The notes under the pieces were generated by a model. That model did no database searches. It had not been told where the DNA came from and worked only from the letters and a program-made list of their open reading frames with translations. DNA of 64,000 bases from Chryseolinea serpens (lineage in GTDB: Bacteria > Bacteroidota > Bacteroidia > Cytophagales > Cyclobacteriaceae). Location of the stretch: assembly GCF_900129725.1 (NCBI RefSeq), contig NZ_FQWQ01000001.1:1984001-2048000 (forward strand), given 5' to 3'. How positions within the stretch are numbered: the stretch's first letter is position 1; each line of letters opens with the position of its first letter. Made by a program: the position numbers and the translations under genes. This document shows positions 32,198 through 40,094 of the stretch, in pieces.

Positions 32198-32791
32198 ATG
32201 AAATTCATTCCCCTCGCACTCCTGCTACTGCTCGGCTATGCGGGAAAAGCCCAACCCAAAAATGCCGATTTGCCCGTGCCCCCTTTGGCCTTCGACCCCA
32301 AAGGAGAGTTGCTCCTCTCCCCTTCTGCAACGTCGTCGAAAAATGACTTCGATTTTTTTGCGGGGAATTGGAAAATCCACAACCGGCTGTTGAAAAAGAA
32401 ACCCGACAACACGACCGAATGGACGGAATTCGAGTCCACGCAAGAGATGCACATTATTCTCCGGGGCATCGGCAATGTTGACAACTTTATCGCTGAGCGC
32501 AACGGCAAACCTTTCGAAGGCATGACCTTGAGGTTGTTCAATCCACAAACCCGGTTGTGGAGCATCTATTGGGCAGATTCCAATTTTGGTGTCCTGGGCT
32601 TGCCGCCTGTGGTGGGTTCCTTTGAGAACAAGGTCGGTCACTTCTTCTCGAAAGATAACTACGATGGCAAAACCTCTTTCACCGTCTATCGCTGGGACGC
32701 CCGCGATGCCAGCAACCCCGTTTGGAGCCAGGCCACGTCGGAGGATGGGAAGACTTGGGAATGGAACTGGTTTATGTATATGCGCCGTTAA
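32198..32791 (+). CDS. Secreted DUF1579-like / lipocalin-type protein
   Basis: A 197-residue protein with a signal peptide (MKFIPLALLLLLGYAGKAQ). The core begins DFDFFAGNWKIHNRLLKKK and alternates beta strands (EFESTQEMHIILRGIGNVDNFIAE, FEGMTLRLFNPQTRLWSIYWAD, SFTVYRWDARDASNPVWSQATSEDGKTWEWNW). The F-x-G-x-W opening and W-E-W-N-W ending are typical of the DUF1579/THAP4-like small beta-barrels, which can bind haem or lipids in some members. A function here is not determined. It is a single gene followed by a strong hairpin and diverges from the sulfatase operon. Confidence 0.75.
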   Translation: MKFIPLALLLLLGYAGKAQPKNADLPVPPLAFDPKGELLLSPSATSSKNDFDFFAGNWKIHNRLLKKKPDNTTEWTEFESTQEMHIILRGIGNVDNFIAERNGKPFEGMTLRLFNPQTRLWSIYWADSNFGVLGLPPVVGSFENKVGHFFSKDNYDGKTSFTVYRWDARDASNPVWSQATSEDGKTWEWNWFMYMRR

Positions 32792-32798
32792 ATACCGT

Positions 32799-32851
32799 TT
32801 GAACCGCCTCACCTTCCCTGAAGCTTCGGCGAGCAAGGAGAGGCGGTTCAA
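32799..32851 (+). terminator. Hairpin terminator after the lipocalin-like gene
   Basis: TTGAACCGCCTC and GAGGCGGTTCAA are perfectly complementary over 12 bp around a 29-base loop, itself able to pair CCTT with AAGG. The arm is followed by TGTATTTTTC, and it starts 8 bp after the stop codon. Confidence 0.75.
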
Positions 32852-32932
32852 TGTATTTTTCTGTGCACGAGAAAACCTTCCCCAACTGTAACTCATTTTG
32901 ACGCTACCCATCCTTTCTTCTTACCTTTGAAA

Positions 32933-33535
32933 ATGACAAAAAATGGCGACCCCTTGCTGGACGAGAATTTTCAGATCTTGCATCAATTTCTAGTCAACCA
33001 CTACTCCTTCCCCGACCGCGACAGCCGCCATGTCTTTAACAAATTTCAGTTTGTGGATGTAAAAAAGAACACCACCCTTCACCAACAGAATCAAATCTGC
33101 GAGTACGCCTATTTTATTTGTCAAGGTTGCGTCAGGACTTTTTTCACAAACCGGAAAGGCGAAGAAAACACCCGCTACATCGCCTTCGAAAACAATTTTG
33201 TCAGTGCATTCTCCAGTTTCATTACACAGACACCGTCCCTCGAAAATGTGCAAACCCTGGAGAATTCGAAACTGCTAAAAATAAAACAGAGCGACTTCTT
33301 TAGTCTTGTCAACCACCATGCAACGTTTTCAAAGCTCTATTTACATTCTCTGGAGCAAGCCCAGGTCATTAGCACCTGGCGGCTCGAGACCATGCTGAGT
33401 ATGACGGCGAAGGAACGCTATAGAGATCTGCTGGAGCGAATGCCACAAATCGTTTTGCGATTGTCCAATAAACAAGTCGCTTCCTTCCTGGGCATCACCC
33501 AGGAATCGTTGAGCCGTTTGAAAGCCCGGAAATAA
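32933..33535 (+). CDS. Crp/Fnr family transcriptional regulator (short Bacteroidota type)
   Basis: Start set at ATG 32933, two codons inside the open frame, which begins with TTG. The 200-residue product has a cNMP-binding-like beta roll (about residues 30-135: FQFVDVKKNTTLHQQNQICEYAYFICQGCVRTFF). A long helix follows (STWRLETMLSMTAKERYRDLLERMP), then a compact HTH (SNKQVASFLGITQESLSRLKAR). Residues for cyclic nucleotide binding (an RSA-type phosphate cassette) are not evident. Such regulators often control an adjacent enzyme; here a methyltransferase gene starts 89 bp downstream on the same strand. Confidence 0.88.
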   Translation: MTKNGDPLLDENFQILHQFLVNHYSFPDRDSRHVFNKFQFVDVKKNTTLHQQNQICEYAYFICQGCVRTFFTNRKGEENTRYIAFENNFVSAFSSFITQTPSLENVQTLENSKLLKIKQSDFFSLVNHHATFSKLYLHSLEQAQVISTWRLETMLSMTAKERYRDLLERMPQIVLRLSNKQVASFLGITQESLSRLKARK

Positions 33536-33624
33536 TTCGGCTAAGCGTTTTTTATCATTTGTCAATGTTTTCTTTCCCCCTCCTCCATAGTTTTGACGCA
33601 AATCAAAAAAAAGAAAACAAGACT

Positions 33625-34347
33625 ATGATGAAGCAAATAAATTATGGAATCGACGGACCGAAGTTTGTCCGGAATTTATTTCTGTTTGTTGTTATTTTTT
33701 ATGCGACGGCCCTGGCCTTTCCAAGATTCCAAATTGGCCAAGTGACGGTCAACACTTTCGCTTTGACCTTTTGCCTGGGCTCCCTCTGTTTGGCCGAAGG
33801 GGTGCTGATGCTTTTGTATGCCTGGAAAGGAAAGTTTGCGCACCGCGACAGGATATTAAACCTGGTCCATTGGAAAGGCCATGAAACCGTACTGGACGTA
33901 GGAACCGGTCTTGGGCTTCTCATGATCGGAGCCGCCAAACGATTGACCAGCGGCAATTCCATCGGCATCGATATCTGGAATAAGGACGATCTGTCCGAAA
34001 ACTCTTTCACGAAGGCGAGTAAAAATGCCGTGCTGGAAAATGTAGCCAACAAAATTGAACTGAAAGAGGAGAACATCCTCCAGACCAGTTTTCAAAATAA
34101 TCACTTCGACGTGGTCCTCAGCAATTTGTGCTTACACAATGTGGGCGACAAAGAAAATCGAAAAACAGCCTGCAGGGAAATTCATCGCATTCTAAAAAAA
34201 GGAGGCGTTGCCATTATCTCAGACATCGTACACCATGGCGAATACAAAGCGGCATTCCAGGAACTGGGAATGACCACGGAAAAAGTCGGAACATTCTATC
34301 TAAATACCTACCAGCCTTTGACCATCATTAAAGCGGTGAAGAACTGA
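33625..34347 (+). CDS. Membrane-anchored class I SAM-dependent methyltransferase
   Basis: Start set at ATG 33625 (MMKQINYGIDGPKFVRNLF), giving 240 residues; the frame opens earlier only at a TTG. Two hydrophobic segments (about residues 14-30 and 42-62) precede a Rossmann methyltransferase domain. Motif I is ETVLDVGTGLGLLMIGAAKRL, motif II region GIDIWNKDDL, and NHFDVVLSNLCLHNV is motif IV. GGVAIISDIVH follows. The substrate is unknown. Methyltransferases with two N-terminal helices recur in Bacteroidota next to small Crp-type regulators, as here; the pairing suggests the regulator controls it. Confidence 0.85.
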   Translation: MMKQINYGIDGPKFVRNLFLFVVIFYATALAFPRFQIGQVTVNTFALTFCLGSLCLAEGVLMLLYAWKGKFAHRDRILNLVHWKGHETVLDVGTGLGLLMIGAAKRLTSGNSIGIDIWNKDDLSENSFTKASKNAVLENVANKIELKEENILQTSFQNNHFDVVLSNLCLHNVGDKENRKTACREIHRILKKGGVAIISDIVHHGEYKAAFQELGMTTEKVGTFYLNTYQPLTIIKAVKN

Positions 34348-34354
34348 GTCCGGC

Positions 34355-34408
34355 GTCCTTAGTCCTGCGTCGTTGGTACTCAGGGCTAAGGACGAACGAC
34401 TCAGGACT
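34355..34408. repeat. Nested inverted repeats in the gap between convergent genes
   Basis: GTCCTTAG (34355-34362) pairs with CTAAGGAC (34386-34393). Interleaved with it, AGTCCTGcGTCGTT (34361-34374) pairs at 13 of 14 positions with AACGACtCAGGACT (34395-34408). The two pairings exclude each other in one strand. The element fills the gap between the methyltransferase and phzF-like genes and touches the stop of the latter. Confidence 0.7.
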
Positions 34409-35291
34409 ATAAATACAGTGTTCCCTCCATAACAATGACCGAAGACCCACTCACCCAAATGCCATCACTTGAAACGTTCACACGAATGGAGGAAGGATGC
34501 TTTACGGCTGTTCCCTGGAGAATCCGGTAGTCCTTATCTTTTTTTATGTGGCCGAGTTCTTCCAGGTAGCCTGCCAATGGGCCGGCGGCTGTGCCCGTTG
34601 CAGGGTCTTCATCGATCCCGATGCCGGGATTGAAGAATCTTGCTTCGGCGAGAAACTCTGGATTGGGTTGGTTTGTAGTGAAGAGGTAACAACCTTCGAA
34701 ACCATATTTTTGGGAGGTCTCTTTTAAAAGCGATTTGTTGGAAACTGCCTTTTGCAAAACATCCTGGTCCTTTACCGGGACCATCAGGTGGGCGACCTCT
34801 GTTTGTACAACGTTGATCTGCCAGCCGTTCAAATCCAGATCATCAGGGGTTAACCCAACAGCTCTAGCCATCACGTCGGCGGGCACCGTGCGGATGACTT
34901 GGGCTGGTGCCTGTTTCATGGCAACGTAGGGAAGACCGGCCTCCTCGGTAATCCTGACCGGGATCCGGGTGTCCTTGATCATGACGTACGGACTTCCCTG
35001 CTGGTTCTTAAAAATATCCCAACCCTTTAATAAAGCCAGACACACGGCCCCCAAAAGATTATGCCCGGCACCGATCACCTCAAATTCTGCCGGTGTAAAA
35101 GAGCGAACCACCAGGGCATTCTCTTTTAATGAATGGCGTATGAACGATGTTTCGGAATACCCAAATTCCCTGGCGATGTCGTGGTATTGGCTGAGCGTTA
35201 GGTCTTCATCGCTGTATACTACTGAAAGTTGATTGCCTTTATATTTCTGATCGGCAAATACATCCAAAACATAATAATCTAATTTTTTCAT
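34407..35291 (-). CDS. PhzF family isomerase-like protein
   Basis: Start set at ATG 35291 (MKKLDYYVLDVFADQKYKGNQLSVVY), giving 294 residues; an upstream ATG at 35315 adds eight. The diaminopimelate-epimerase-like double fold is recognisable. The N-terminal VLDVFAD.KYKGNQLSVV and catalytic Glu47 in GYSETSFI match PhzF; the second half has FFNPGIGIDEDPATGTAAGPLAGYL, the conserved EDPATGSA-type loop. Lone PhzF-like proteins outside phenazine clusters have unknown substrates. It diverges from an HxlR regulator gene across 113 bp holding a palindromic operator. Confidence 0.9.
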   Translation of the reverse strand: MKKLDYYVLDVFADQKYKGNQLSVVYSDEDLTLSQYHDIAREFGYSETSFIRHSLKENALVVRSFTPAEFEVIGAGHNLLGAVCLALLKGWDIFKNQQGSPYVMIKDTRIPVRITEEAGLPYVAMKQAPAQVIRTVPADVMARAVGLTPDDLDLNGWQINVVQTEVAHLMVPVKDQDVLQKAVSNKSLLKETSQKYGFEGCYLFTTNQPNPEFLAEARFFNPGIGIDEDPATGTAAGPLAGYLEELGHIKKDKDYRILQGTAVKHPSSIRVNVSSDGIWVSGSSVIVMEGTLYL

Positions 35292-35365
35292 ATCCGTGGT
35301 TTTATGCCGTTCCATGACGCCAATACTACACCAAAATTAAAGAACAATCATTTATTATCTTTATG

Positions 35366-35400
35366 GGTTAACTTGAAGTAACCGGTTACCCCGACGTAAC
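35366..35400. promoter_or_regulatory. HxlR operator candidate: repeated GTAACC/GGTTAC half-sites
   Basis: The 12-bp perfect palindrome GTAACCGGTTAC (35378-35389) is flanked by GGTTAA at 35366-35371 and GTAACC at 35395-35400, making two overlapping dyads. It ends 4 bp before the HxlR start codon and lies between two divergent genes, as expected for an autoregulated repressor. Confidence 0.65.
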
Positions 35401-35404
35401 CATC

Positions 35405-35782
35405 ATGCCTATGGCCACCATAAACAATAACGGAAAAATACAAGAAGCAACGTGTGAACAGGAACTGGCGGCGATCATCGACAGCCTCGAAATATTGGGC
35501 GGAAAGTGGAAACTGAGAATCATGCGCCACCTGAATAACCACGCCTCCGAAACGAATACCTTTAAAAAGATCCAGCGCGAGGTGGAAGGGATCTCGTCCA
35601 AGATGCTGGCGAAGGAGTTGCGCGACCTGGAAATAAACCTGCTCGTCACCCGGACGGTATTGGATACCCGGCCGGTGAGTGTGAGTTATTCCATTACCGA
35701 ATATGGTCTGAGTGTTTTGCCGGTGAATGAAGTGCTGGTGCAATGGGGATTGAATCACCGGCAGAGATTAAGGCTCTCCTAG
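35405..35782 (+). CDS. HxlR family transcriptional regulator
   Basis: A 125-residue winged-helix regulator. The N-terminal Cys (EATCEQELAAIIDSLEILGGKWKLRIMRHL) matches the family signature C-P-x-x-x-L-x-x-L-GGKWxxxIL. The wing region GISSKMLAKELRDLEINLLVTRTVLDTRPVSVSYSITEYGLSVLPVNEVLVQWG is intact, with the S-K-M-L-xx-x-L-R-x-L-E recognition helix. Members of this family often respond to electrophiles or redox changes through that Cys. The divergent phzF-like gene is the obvious target. Confidence 0.92.
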   Translation: MPMATINNNGKIQEATCEQELAAIIDSLEILGGKWKLRIMRHLNNHASETNTFKKIQREVEGISSKMLAKELRDLEINLLVTRTVLDTRPVSVSYSITEYGLSVLPVNEVLVQWGLNHRQRLRLS

Positions 35783-35982
35783 AATTTGTATCTCTCTCTT
35801 AAACAATCTTCGCGGCATACAGTTATGTTAGGTTTGCGGGTCTGACGCGCCGCTTGTCGTTTGTCATCCCACAGACCGTGTGAAATTGATCTTTTTGCAG
35901 GATGTTCATCAAACATAAGCGGGGGCGGTTTGTTGGTAGTTATCAGTTATGATGTAAACAAACTCACTAAAACAATTAAACT

Positions 35983-36393
35983 ATGAACGCAAGCATAGAA
36001 TTTTTAAACCCGGAAGAAATGTTGAAAAATCCTGCTTTCAGCCAGGTGGCCGTTACAAAAGGAAATGGCAGTACCATTTATATTGGTGGGCAAAACGCCA
36101 TTACAAAAGATCTGGAAATCATCGGGAAGGGTAACATCGCGTTGCAGACCGAATATATTTTGAAGAACATTGAGGTCGCTCTAAAATCGGTTCACGCCGG
36201 TTTGGATGACTTGTTTAAACTGACCATTTATATTGTGCAAGGTCAGGACGTGCGGAAAGGTTTTGAAGGGGCCCAGGGGTTTTTAAAAAAATTGAAGAAT
36301 CCGCCCGTCATCTCCGGAATTGTTGTGGCCGGTTTAGCAAATCCTGATTATTTAGTGGAAATTGAAGCGGTTGCGTTCAAAAAAGACAAGTGA
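35983..36393 (+). CDS. RidA (YjgF/YER057c/UK114) family protein
   Basis: A 136-residue protein with the RidA fold: FSQVAVTKGNGSTIYIGGQNAITKDLEIIGKG, then NIEVALKSVHAGLDDLFKLTIYIVQG and PPVISGIVVAGLANPDYLVEIEAVA. Length and the final strand LVEIEAVA match the family. The Arg that binds the imine carboxylate in canonical RidA (in the VARLPKD-type loop) appears to be replaced; the loop reads VAGLANPDY. Standard 2-iminoacid deaminase activity is therefore doubtful. The gene is isolated; the 200 bp before it have no recognisable feature. Confidence 0.88.
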   Translation: MNASIEFLNPEEMLKNPAFSQVAVTKGNGSTIYIGGQNAITKDLEIIGKGNIALQTEYILKNIEVALKSVHAGLDDLFKLTIYIVQGQDVRKGFEGAQGFLKKLKNPPVISGIVVAGLANPDYLVEIEAVAFKKDK

Positions 36394-36493
36394 AGGATGG
36401 TCCGGGGCGATGGCGTCATAGGCCGCATCCATTAACATGTTCTGACCACATCGGTGGCCAGGTACATCGACATAGCGAAGAAAATCTCCCCTG

Positions 36494-38110
36494 ATGAAGA
36501 AGCTCATAACCCTGACCGTTGCGCTGGCGTGCACGCTGACATTTTCCCTCGCCCGGGAACTTCCCAAGGTGGTGAAGCAAAACGGGCGCTATCAATTGCT
36601 GGTGGATGGCAAACCCTTTTTGGTGCTGGGCGCCCAACTGTGGAACAGCAGCGCCTGGCCTTCGGTGACGGACAAATTCTGGACCCAGCTGAGAGAACTC
36701 AACTGCAACACACTCGAGGCTCCGGTCTACTGGCAGAACATAGAACCCGAACCGGGCGTGTACAATTTTAAAGAACTCGACAACCTCCTCCTGAATGCCC
36801 GGAAGGAAAAACTCAAGCTTGTTCTCCTTTGGTTTGCATCTTACAAAAACGGAAGCTCCACCTACGCGCCGCCCTGGGTGCTCGAGCATTCGGAGAAATA
36901 CCCGTTGATGAAAAATGGTTATGGCGAGGAGATCCAGGTCCTTTCGCCGGTGTCGCGCGTCAACCTGGAAGCTGACAAGCGGGCTTTTACGGCCCTGATG
37001 AAACACGTCAAAGAAACGGACAGCGAAAGTCAAACGGTGATCATGGTGCAGGTGGAGAATGAGTCGGGTTCACTGAACACCGATCGCGACTACTCGGAGG
37101 CCGCCAATAAACTGTTCGACGGCAAGGTGCCCGACAAACTCGCGACCGGTCTCAAAAAACAAACGGGAAAATGGAGCGACCTCTTTGGGATCGCCGCCGC
37201 CGAAACATTCAACGCCTGGTATATCTCATCCTATATCAATGAGATCGCCGAAGCCGGAAAAGCCATCTACAACCTCCCCATGTATGCCAACGCCTGGGGA
37301 CGGGAACATTTGTTCCACACCCCCGGCGAGTATCCCAGCGGTGGGCCCACCACCAACATGATCGGTGTGTGGAAGATCGCAGCCCCTGCCCTTGATTTTC
37401 TATCGCCCGATATCTACATCTCCAACCCGAACGTCTTTATCGATCTGTGCGAAAAATACGACCGCGACGACAACATGCTCTTCATTCCAGAGACCGCCAA
37501 CCGCGTCGCCTACGCACGATTTCATTTTTATGCCATCGGCAACTACCATGCGAAGGGCCTGGCGGTCTATGGGATCGATCCCTTTCACGCCGACCCGAAC
37601 GACAAACGCAGCCTGGATAAACTGGATGAACGATTCTCGGACATCGCCAACAACTATAAGCTGCTTTCGAAAGTCTCCAGCACAGTATTATCCCTCCAGG
37701 AACAAAACAAACTAAAAGCTGTCGGCGAAGAAGATGGTCTTTATGAACAGCTCGTCCGGTTCGACGAGTTCGATGTGTTGTTCGACTTCGGGTATCCCAC
37801 CTATAAAGACAGGGCCATCCGAAGCGGCCGCGCCCTCATCGGACAACTCAGCCCCAATGAATTTCTGATCGCAGGGTTCGACGCAAAATTCAGGTTCAGA
37901 CCCAAATATGGCTCGGGTTTTTCCAAAGCAGAATACGTGCTGGTGGAAGAAGGCTATTACGAAGGCGATAAGTGGGTTCGCGAACGTCTCTGGAACGGCG
38001 ATGAAACCTACCACTCCACCCTTACGCCCAGAGGCACTGTGTTGAAGATCCGCCTCAAGAAAGTGAAGTCATCGGCGCAAGGTCCCATCCGGGCCAATTT
38101 TGAAAATTAG
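36494..38110 (+). CDS. GH35-like glycoside hydrolase with DUF5597 C-terminal domain
   Basis: A 538-residue secreted enzyme (signal MKKLITLTVALACTLTFSLA). A TIM barrel covers about residues 25-390: GRYQLLVDGKPFLVLGAQLWNSSAWP, CNTLEAPVYWQNIEPEPGVYNF, and VIMVQVENESGSL, where the Glu of VENE is the expected acid/base. FIPETANRVAYARFHFYAIG is the likely nucleophile strand (Glu of PET). From about residue 400 on it matches DUF5597 (LYEQLVRFDEFDVLFDFGYPTY, SPNEFLIAGFDAKFRF). Family members act on beta-galactosides or related sugars. It is a single gene, with an uncharacterised amidohydrolase converging on it. Confidence 0.88.
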   Translation: MKKLITLTVALACTLTFSLARELPKVVKQNGRYQLLVDGKPFLVLGAQLWNSSAWPSVTDKFWTQLRELNCNTLEAPVYWQNIEPEPGVYNFKELDNLLLNARKEKLKLVLLWFASYKNGSSTYAPPWVLEHSEKYPLMKNGYGEEIQVLSPVSRVNLEADKRAFTALMKHVKETDSESQTVIMVQVENESGSLNTDRDYSEAANKLFDGKVPDKLATGLKKQTGKWSDLFGIAAAETFNAWYISSYINEIAEAGKAIYNLPMYANAWGREHLFHTPGEYPSGGPTTNMIGVWKIAAPALDFLSPDIYISNPNVFIDLCEKYDRDDNMLFIPETANRVAYARFHFYAIGNYHAKGLAVYGIDPFHADPNDKRSLDKLDERFSDIANNYKLLSKVSSTVLSLQEQNKLKAVGEEDGLYEQLVRFDEFDVLFDFGYPTYKDRAIRSGRALIGQLSPNEFLIAGFDAKFRFRPKYGSGFSKAEYVLVEEGYYEGDKWVRERLWNGDETYHSTLTPRGTVLKIRLKKVKSSAQGPIRANFEN

Positions 38111-38146
38111 CAACAGAAGTTTCTCGCGATTGGATGAGCATCGTTC

Positions 38147-39877
38147 TCAAACATATAACGCGGGATTGATCCGGGTGATCTGGTCTACTTCGTCTACCGA
38201 CAAGTTATTCCTCAGTTGGGCAAAGAGTTGTTTTTCGGAATTGTGATTTCGTACCACGTAAAAATCGGTTCCATACAAAACTCTGTCCGCCAATTTGGTA
38301 GTGCAGGGCGGAATCGGCAGCCGGTTCAGCGTGTCGTTCAACAAAGGAAAGACAAAGGCTTGATGAAGTATATAACTGATGTCGCTGTATACGCGGGGGT
38401 GTTGAAGCATGATGCTACAGACGATCGAATACCAGTCGGTGTGTTGCCAGATATCGGCAATTTTTGCATGCGAAAAAATGCCGTCCGCGTTTTTCAGAAA
38501 ATCGATACCGAACGGCTGGTGAAGAATGGCCGGCGAGTATTGATCACGGTCGGCCTCAAAATATTTTTCCCATTCGTCGTCCCCACCAAAATGGCCGAAA
38601 CAAAGTTTAAGTGCCTCTAAGTCCTTTTGAAGTGGCGACGCTTCATTGGTAAAACCAAACATCATCTTAATTCTCTTGTCCGTTGCCCTGCTCACGGCCC
38701 TCCTCAACAAGAATTCCTTTAGCAGCACAAGGTAGTTCAGGGGGTGGGTGAAGTTGGGGGTGAAATCCACATTTTTCTTCTGTGGCAGGAGAAGCGGCTC
38801 TCCCCTGCCATCCTCGAAAAAGGGATGAAAGTCCCACGCGCGCTTTTTTGCTCCGCGATAAAAAATGGTGCCGCGAATACAATGCGTCATGATCGGCAAA
38901 TCCTTCTGCACGGCATATTTCCAAACCGGAAGGAGCTGTTCTTCAAAAGGATAATATCCCAGCGCCGGATAGATCTTGAACCCGCAAAAACCCTGGTCGA
39001 GGTATCTTTTCACGTCACAATCTTCCAGCACCACGTCGCCTTTGTTGTCCAGGCTGTAGACAAAAAAGTCAGGCTGCTTTTCGATTCGCCTGGGGTCGAT
39101 AAAGATAAACGGCAACACGGTCGACGGATGATTGGCCTTGATCTTGCCCAGGGCTTCCATTTGCTGGCGATAGGGTTCTTTCGGCTTGCCCGCATCGATG
39201 AATTCCATATCCATCGGAAGGATGACAAAGCGCGTGTCCATGGGGTATTGGTGTACCAGCTTACTAAAAATGTCGCTTTGGTCTTTATAAAAAGCAAAGC
39301 GTCCAATATTTAAATACCTCGACAAATAGGCAAACGTTTGCTTGCCGGGAAGCAGGCCAAAAATTTTAAAGAAATGCTTCAGCACAAAAAATATCAGGTT
39401 TCTCCCCGTTTGGAAAAAGATCACAACGATGAGGATCAGGAGGATCTGCACGCCGGTACTTTTATCCGCGAGAAGAATATGGTGGCTGCCCATCCAAAGT
39501 CTGACCTTATCAATAAACGAGGTCTCCCCAGAAGGGTCAACCGGAAATAAAAAGCCGAGCCACTGAAATAAAATAAGGAACACGTTGACGCTAATGAACG
39601 TGCCCACGATGAGGACCAGGGTGTGGACAATCCGATTACGGGCTATGAAGATCTTGATCAACTGGCATCTTCTGACCAGTGCATTGTAAACCGGAACGGG
39701 GATCCATTTGAAACGATCGATAAACCAGAAACGAAATATGCCGACAATAAAGGGGATGGTGAGGACATAGGCCAGTCCCAGCGGCAAGTACGTTTTACCG
39801 AGATAGGGAGGCACATGTCTGCCAGTGAAAATGTGTGTGTGACAATTCGTAAGCGGAGGTTGAGGGTCGGGCGCCAT
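38147..39877 (-). CDS. Amidohydrolase-fold protein with a membrane insert after the first metal-binding motif
   Basis: A 576-residue protein. It opens with the metal motif of TIM-barrel amidohydrolases, NCHTHIF (His13, His15). Instead of the barrel there follow about 150 residues with three or four hydrophobic helices: about 29-52 (YLPLGLAYVLTIPFIVGIF), 84-113 (VHTLVLIVGTFISVNVFLIL) and 142-172 (VQILLILIVVIFFQ). The barrel then resumes: GFCGFKIYPALGYYPFEEQ, LPIMTHCIRG, KLCFGHFGGDDEW and DRVLYGTDFYV, which supply the remaining His and Asp ligands. All catalytic positions are present, so it should be an active membrane-bound hydrolase or lyase of the amidohydrolase_2 type. Substrate unknown. 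Confidence 0.72.
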   Translation of the reverse strand: MAPDPQPPLTNCHTHIFTGRHVPPYLGKTYLPLGLAYVLTIPFIVGIFRFWFIDRFKWIPVPVYNALVRRCQLIKIFIARNRIVHTLVLIVGTFISVNVFLILFQWLGFLFPVDPSGETSFIDKVRLWMGSHHILLADKSTGVQILLILIVVIFFQTGRNLIFFVLKHFFKIFGLLPGKQTFAYLSRYLNIGRFAFYKDQSDIFSKLVHQYPMDTRFVILPMDMEFIDAGKPKEPYRQQMEALGKIKANHPSTVLPFIFIDPRRIEKQPDFFVYSLDNKGDVVLEDCDVKRYLDQGFCGFKIYPALGYYPFEEQLLPVWKYAVQKDLPIMTHCIRGTIFYRGAKKRAWDFHPFFEDGRGEPLLLPQKKNVDFTPNFTHPLNYLVLLKEFLLRRAVSRATDKRIKMMFGFTNEASPLQKDLEALKLCFGHFGGDDEWEKYFEADRDQYSPAILHQPFGIDFLKNADGIFSHAKIADIWQHTDWYSIVCSIMLQHPRVYSDISYILHQAFVFPLLNDTLNRLPIPPCTTKLADRVLYGTDFYVVRNHNSEKQLFAQLRNNLSVDEVDQITRINPALYV

Positions 39878-39935
39878 ACATTATTCGTTTTTTTGAACTT
39901 GTAGATTCCACTTGACGCACAACAAAAAAGAAAAA

Positions 39936-39987
39936 CCCATCCATTCACCATACCCACTCATTCAAGCAGGTATGGTGGATCGATGGG
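39936..39987 (-). terminator. Large hairpin terminator of the alpha/beta hydrolase gene
   Basis: Arms at 39936-39954 and 39969-39987 pair over 19 positions with two or three mismatches (CCCATCCATTCACCATACC against GGTATGGTGGATCGATGGG). On the minus strand the stem is followed by TTTTTCTTTTTTG. It lies about 108 bp after the stop at 40095. Confidence 0.75.
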
Positions 39988-40094
39988 CTCTCTTAATCCG
40001 AAATTAATGTAGAGATTCATCTACAATTTTGCAATGCTTTACCGAAGATTAGTTTCCCTCAGGTGATGAAGGCGTCATACGCCACTGCAGACCG

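Noticed and set aside
32002-32208. 68-codon minus-strand frame between the riboswitch and the lipocalin-like gene
   Set aside because: Its codons run through two perfect inverted repeats and into the start of the plus-strand gene. Composition is that of AT-rich intergenic DNA.
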